Assembly: GCA_946803715.1 (NCBI GenBank)
Contig: CAMPET010000190.1
Span: forward strand, 52,286-116,285
Source: Beroe ovata
Lineage: Eukaryota; Ctenophora; Nuda; Beroida; Beroidae
Direction of reading: 5' to 3'
DNA: 64,000 nt
Shown: positions 60,501-64,000 of the stretch, piece by piece
Position numbering within the stretch: position 1 is the first letter of the stretch
Layout: every line of letters starts with the position of its first letter
Program-made: the position numbers and the translations under genes
The notes under the pieces: generated by a model
Seen by the model: only the letters and a program-made list of their open reading frames with translations
Databases searched by the model: none
What the model was told of the DNA's origin: nothing

Positions 60501-62434
60501 GAGGCAAGCCCCATCGTTTTAACTCGCACATTTCTCTTGTTATAGACGGTGGGACATTGGAATCAGTTTGGTTCGTGGTCATGGCAACTGTTTTTGGAGG
60601 ACTGGTCAAGGGTGGTTTATTCGATAGTTTTGGTTTTTCGTCACGTCCTTCCGATGGAAGAGGGGGTTGTTTTGATACCAGAGCAGTTTGTGGCTGATGA
60701 CCAGAATCATTGACAGTCTTGTTTTCCCGCGAGTGAGATGTTTTTCTCTGGGGGCTTACAACACTACATGGCGGGTTGCCAACTGTATCACCGGGGAGTG
60801 CTGAGCGGGTAAACTGCTTGTTCACTTTTGAGAGGAACGAGGACAGCTTATCAGTAGGTTTTTGCTCCAGGATCTTTTTACCTGAAATAATGCTGAAATG
60901 AAGCAACATGCCCCTAAAACATAATTGATTTAACAAAAAGACCAAGTTTCTGCAGATTCAAAGTTGAATCTCACTTGAATTCAGCGGTTTGTTCTGGATA
61001 AGAGGCAAGACATCGAATGATAAACTGGACAGTCCAAATGTTATAGTCTTGTTATACGGCTGCATGCAAGTGACCTGAAATCAATGGTTCGTGTTTCAAA
61101 GTAGAGTTCTGATAGTCTGATAATTCAAACCCAATATATGAAATGATGTGAGCAATCTAGAAATCACTTGCACAATCACCTTGACTTTATCCCATGTCTT
61201 TTCAAGAGCACTCTCAATTATTTTGTCTCGGGAAAATACTTTGGTTCTGCAGAGGTTGCTTCCAGATTTAGACTCCGAGGGATTCATAAACTGACTAGTT
61301 TCGATCAGTTCCTGGGATATTACGGGTCAAGAACCTTAGATAGGTGAAGTGGTCAATACAACAAAATATAGAGAGCATCCAACTGAACACATATTAACTC
61401 AAGATTCTTGTCTCAAAAGTGAGGTTACCTGCCATGAATCCTTGGGACAACCTGTCAAAGAAACAGAGACAGCTACAAAAGCAGAACCGTTATTCACAAT
61501 TTGAACTCCGGTAATACGGCAAGGTGATGGTAACTTGAGCTCCACAGAAGCCTGTTTGGGTAAATTTTAGCTGATATAGGAAACAAAAAAGTGGGTTGAG
61601 TGATTACATTGAATAAGAAGCAATTTCTCAGAATTGAAAACAAATATATTTCAACACTGTTGGTGATCTAATGTGCTACATCTTTGATAAAGTGTTACCT
61701 TGACAACACCATGCTCTTTAGTAGACCATTTCAAATTAACATCAGGCGAAAGGAGGTTATTAGCACAGCTAACATGATGCTCTGAAGTGCATGACACTAT
61801 ACTGGAACCATGGACATAGCTGCTCATCCTATGCAATTAACATTTGTTGTTAGGACACATATAAAATCCTCCTCACTCTGTATATCATAGCAACCCAAAC
61901 TGACCTCACTTGCAGACAGAGTGAAGTTGTGATCCTCGTAGTGCCCAATGTAACCAACACACCCGTACACGTTGTCTAGCTTGAGACTCATGACTGGACG
62001 AGACAGACAACCCCAAACTGAATGAGGTTGTACACCGATTTCCTCATCCATCTCACGGATACTAGTCTCCTGAGCTGTCTCGCCTTCGTCACATCTTCCA
62101 CCCGGAAAACTGAGAAAAATTGGTGAGGCATTGGTAAGGCATTGGTGAGACAGGCATCAGAATGAGGCGAGAATTAGAATTATGGAGCAGCAAGGGGCAC
62201 TCAGCCATTCACTGACACCAATCCTCACCTGATTTGACCAGTGTGGGAGTTGAGAGTTTCTGTTCGTCTAGTGTAAAGGAGGCTAAGTACTCCGGATCTG
62301 TGACATATTGGGAGAAAAACACCACAAGAGGTTTTGTTGAGTTTCTGGGGCAGGTCAACAAGTCGGGGAGTGAGGCGTTTCCTCAATAGTGACAAGCCAT
62401 TCGACCTCTGTATCCAAGATATATCCACTCGCAT
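54536..62434 (-). CDS. Nudix hydrolase, NUDT8/NUDT7-like CoA diphosphatase, with a gene inside its intron 2
   Basis: Three exons: 62229-62434, 61905-62109 and 54536-54850, in phase, 241 residues. Exon 1 gives KTSCGVFLPICHRSGVLSLL. Exon 2 carries a complete Nudix box (residues 73-95, GRCDEGE with REMDEEIGV). Exon 3 gives VSHIFTVPLEKLVHS and WGLTAVLTDRLLLAAF. The whole length matches mitochondrial/peroxisomal CoA-diphosphatase relatives of about 240 residues. The join SASE/VSHIFTVPL is natural for this family and phase 0 on both sides. The exon 2 donor is GTCAGT. Intron 2 (about 7.05 kb) contains the entire XRCC1-NTD/Pol theta gene on the same strand, an unusual arrangement that RNA data should confirm. 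Confidence 0.75.
55223..61836 (-). CDS. POLQ: XRCC1 N-terminal domain fused to DNA polymerase theta
   Basis: Six exons: 61699-61827 (ATG also at 61836), 61429-61551, 61180-61311, 60975-61074, 55453-60881 and 55223-55360. The frame closes at about 2016 residues. Exons 1-4 encode an XRCC1-type N-terminal domain: SIVSCTSEHHVSCANNLL, NNGSAFVAV, FMNPSESKSGSN, EKTWDKVK and QPYNKTITFGLS each align with human XRCC1. The giant exon is Pol theta: helicase-like ATPase with Walker A (APTSAGKT), DEVH and QMSGRAGRMG; a long low-complexity middle; and an A-family polymerase with LLAADYSQLELR, QICYGILYGMG and LQLHDELIYE. The last exon ends GRAWGEMDKYNV. The final intron is GC-AG. The first ATG inside the Pol theta exon is deep in the linker, which supports use of the upstream exons. 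Pol theta performs microhomology-mediated end joining, and XRCC1 scaffolds repair ligase. Confidence 0.8.
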
Positions 62435-63065
62435 TTATCAAGGAAACTCTTCAAATCATGACAGAATGATGATTTCTTCTTTGCACCTCCAATAATTTTA
62501 AATTCCTACGCAGGGGCAGAAAAACAAACTAGTATACATTTACGGGTCGTATGACACAAAAGATTATCAAACCACAAGAACAAAACAATTCAATATAAGG
62601 AAAGAGTACTAAAGCAGGATTTATTCATAACTCATTCGGCATAATATGGTGGAGTAGATAATAGAGCGTTTTATTGGGAAGAGCGCACAATACAATGCAA
62701 AGGTTGAACACGAAAAGCGCTCGATTTACAAACTTAAAGAAGCCGACATACTGCGCGGCGCGTCATCGGTCAAGGACGTCATTGCACGGCGCGCGAAACA
62801 ATACCATATTACCATGCCCTACTGCAAAAATAGAATCCGTAAATATTGAACGCGACTAAATTTTATAGTCTGGTGCAGCTTTTTGTTTGATTTATTCCAC
62901 TTCTAATTTTATTTCGTTTCCATGACAATTTCCCATACATGTAACGCCGCGCGCACGTGCAGAGTGTCACATTCACGGCGAGATTTTACCTTTGTTTCAG
63001 ATTCTTGTTCACCAAGAATCGCAGATGATTTTAGCTTTTTTTGTTTAGTTGAAATCGGCTTCAAT
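62435..63065. promoter_or_regulatory. Shared upstream region of divergent genes
   Basis: About 630 bp between the start of the Nudix gene (minus strand) and the start of the next gene (plus strand). It contains GC-rich cgcgcg islands near 62755-62800 and 62945-62957 and a possible CRE-like gacgtcat word near 62772. It may act as a bidirectional promoter. Confidence 0.4.
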
Positions 63066-64000
63066 ATGCCGACGCAGTGTTTAATAAAAGAACCTTTCAA
63101 TAGCAGGACTTTCAAATCCTCAAATTTGTTTTTCCGTAAACAAGACCAAAACCTTTTGTTTTCAAGGTTTGTCATTATCATTAATCTATATCATACAATC
63201 AAATGCAAAACTGTGAGAGACCTGCCCGATCCCATTTCTCAATTTCTTAATTTCTCAGACAGTTCATTTGATTTTAAAGCATACGCAAACAATCAACTCC
63301 ATCTTATTCCATTGTAGCAAGAGAGCTGCATGGGAAAAGCACAGGGCAACATGGGGAACGGCAATCTACGAACAGCCGATCAGGGGGGCCACCCACAAGG
63401 ACTTGTGTGAACAGAAAAACACGATGTACTCCTCCAAACTGCCACCATGTTCTCTGAAAGGACACAGACACTTTGGTGCCGCTGCTGAGCCGATGTAAGT
63501 ACTATCAAAATCTTATATAGGCAAGTACTAGGCAAATCTTATCGAGATTTGTTCAATAATCTTTATATTGAAATAATCCGCCCAGAACACTGTTGGAGGG
63601 AAACGTGGACATCGCAGAGAAGGGTGCGTCCATTGAATACAAGCGAGCATTTGAGGGAAAGGTGATGGGGAACCCTTTATACGGAGCATCCAAAGAGACC
63701 TTGAAACAGAGCACTGCCGTTAAACAGAGGGAGTTTAACGAGAACTGGAACGAGTATGGGGCGGTAAGTGTTAGACAAGATTCAATCATAGATGAAAATC
63801 ATAGATGAAAATCGTGTAGTAAGTGATACGTGGCGTTGATATTCCTCCCGACAGCTGACGCAGCTGCACACCAAAGCATGTCTGGAGTATGCCACACGGT
63901 TGCCGATGAGCACAGGTCTCAAGTCGACAATGGGCAGCGACTATGTGCAGCATGACACGGCCATGATATACCAGGATATCCCAGCAGGCGGACTCAACTC
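63066..64000 (+). CDS. Unrecognised intracellular protein (3' end outside window)
   Basis: Exons 63066-63166, 63318-63494, 63586-63763 and 63855 to the window end join in phase from ATG. The product begins MPTQCLIKEPFNSRTF and continues with WGTAIYEQP, HKDLCEQKNTMYSSK, KGHRHFGAAAEP and GNPLYGASKETLKQ. It is hydrophilic with no signal peptide or membrane segment. Short proline/tyrosine/glycine-bearing motifs of this kind occur in ciliary microtubule-associated proteins, but this is only a guess and no family is recognised. Confidence 0.65.

Noticed and set aside
60882-60945. Start of Pol theta at the ATG 60945 with a short hydrophobic leader
   Set aside because: The bases 60882-60945 end in a typical pyrimidine-rich TTATTTCAG acceptor, and the leader has no Pol theta resemblance. 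The upstream XRCC1-like exons join at this acceptor in the right phase.

Overview
This is nuclear DNA of an animal. The genes have many short introns with GT-AG borders, and several belong to metazoan-typical families: RABGAP1, RSU1, the PITSLRE kinase CDK11, Ku80 and Pol theta. Compact genes, few bilaterian signatures, single-N gaps and an apparent unmerged haplotype suggest a draft assembly of an invertebrate, possibly a sponge or another early-branching animal. I cannot fix the phylum from the sequence.

Layout. 38-10416 (+): the 3' part of a RABGAP1-like Rab GTPase-activating protein in 20 exons. One of its introns holds an intronless antisense gene for a secreted protein with six GYGIV repeats (3137-4894), and the next holds two head-to-tail non-autonomous Helitrons (5300-6129). 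10737-15786: a duplicated, gap-bounded block that looks like two haplotypes laid end to end. 12236-17209 (-): a secreted acidic/basic protein gene, with an RGDS motif in one copy only. 18242-20045 (-): RSU1. 20469-22381 (-): ribosomal proteins RPL12 and RPL7. About 22.8-25.1 kb: a decayed LINE and repeats. 25129-28910 (+): CDK11. 29225-32398 (+): EXOSC9. 33985-39041 (+): a receptor-kinase-like pseudokinase. 39625-51774 (-): XRCC5/Ku80. Its last intron (about 8.7 kb) contains three antisense, intronless, secreted lectin-plus-aerolysin-type genes and hAT-like elements. 52055-54217 (-): an intronless protein resembling the N-terminal part of selenoprotein N, then COQ5. 54536-62434 (-): a Nudix hydrolase whose second intron encloses, on the same strand, a gene joining an XRCC1 N-terminal domain to DNA polymerase theta (55223-61836). 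63066-64000 (+): the start of an unrecognised gene.

The most striking observations are: (1) an in-frame XRCC1-NTD/Pol theta fusion whose six exons close perfectly in phase, which would couple two alternative end-joining factors in one polypeptide; (2) the nearness of this gene to Ku80, the competing classical end-joining factor; and (3) repeated gene nesting, in which secreted effector-like genes sit antisense inside introns of housekeeping genes. All exon models were made by eye from splice signals, phase and family resemblance. No transcript or database search was available.
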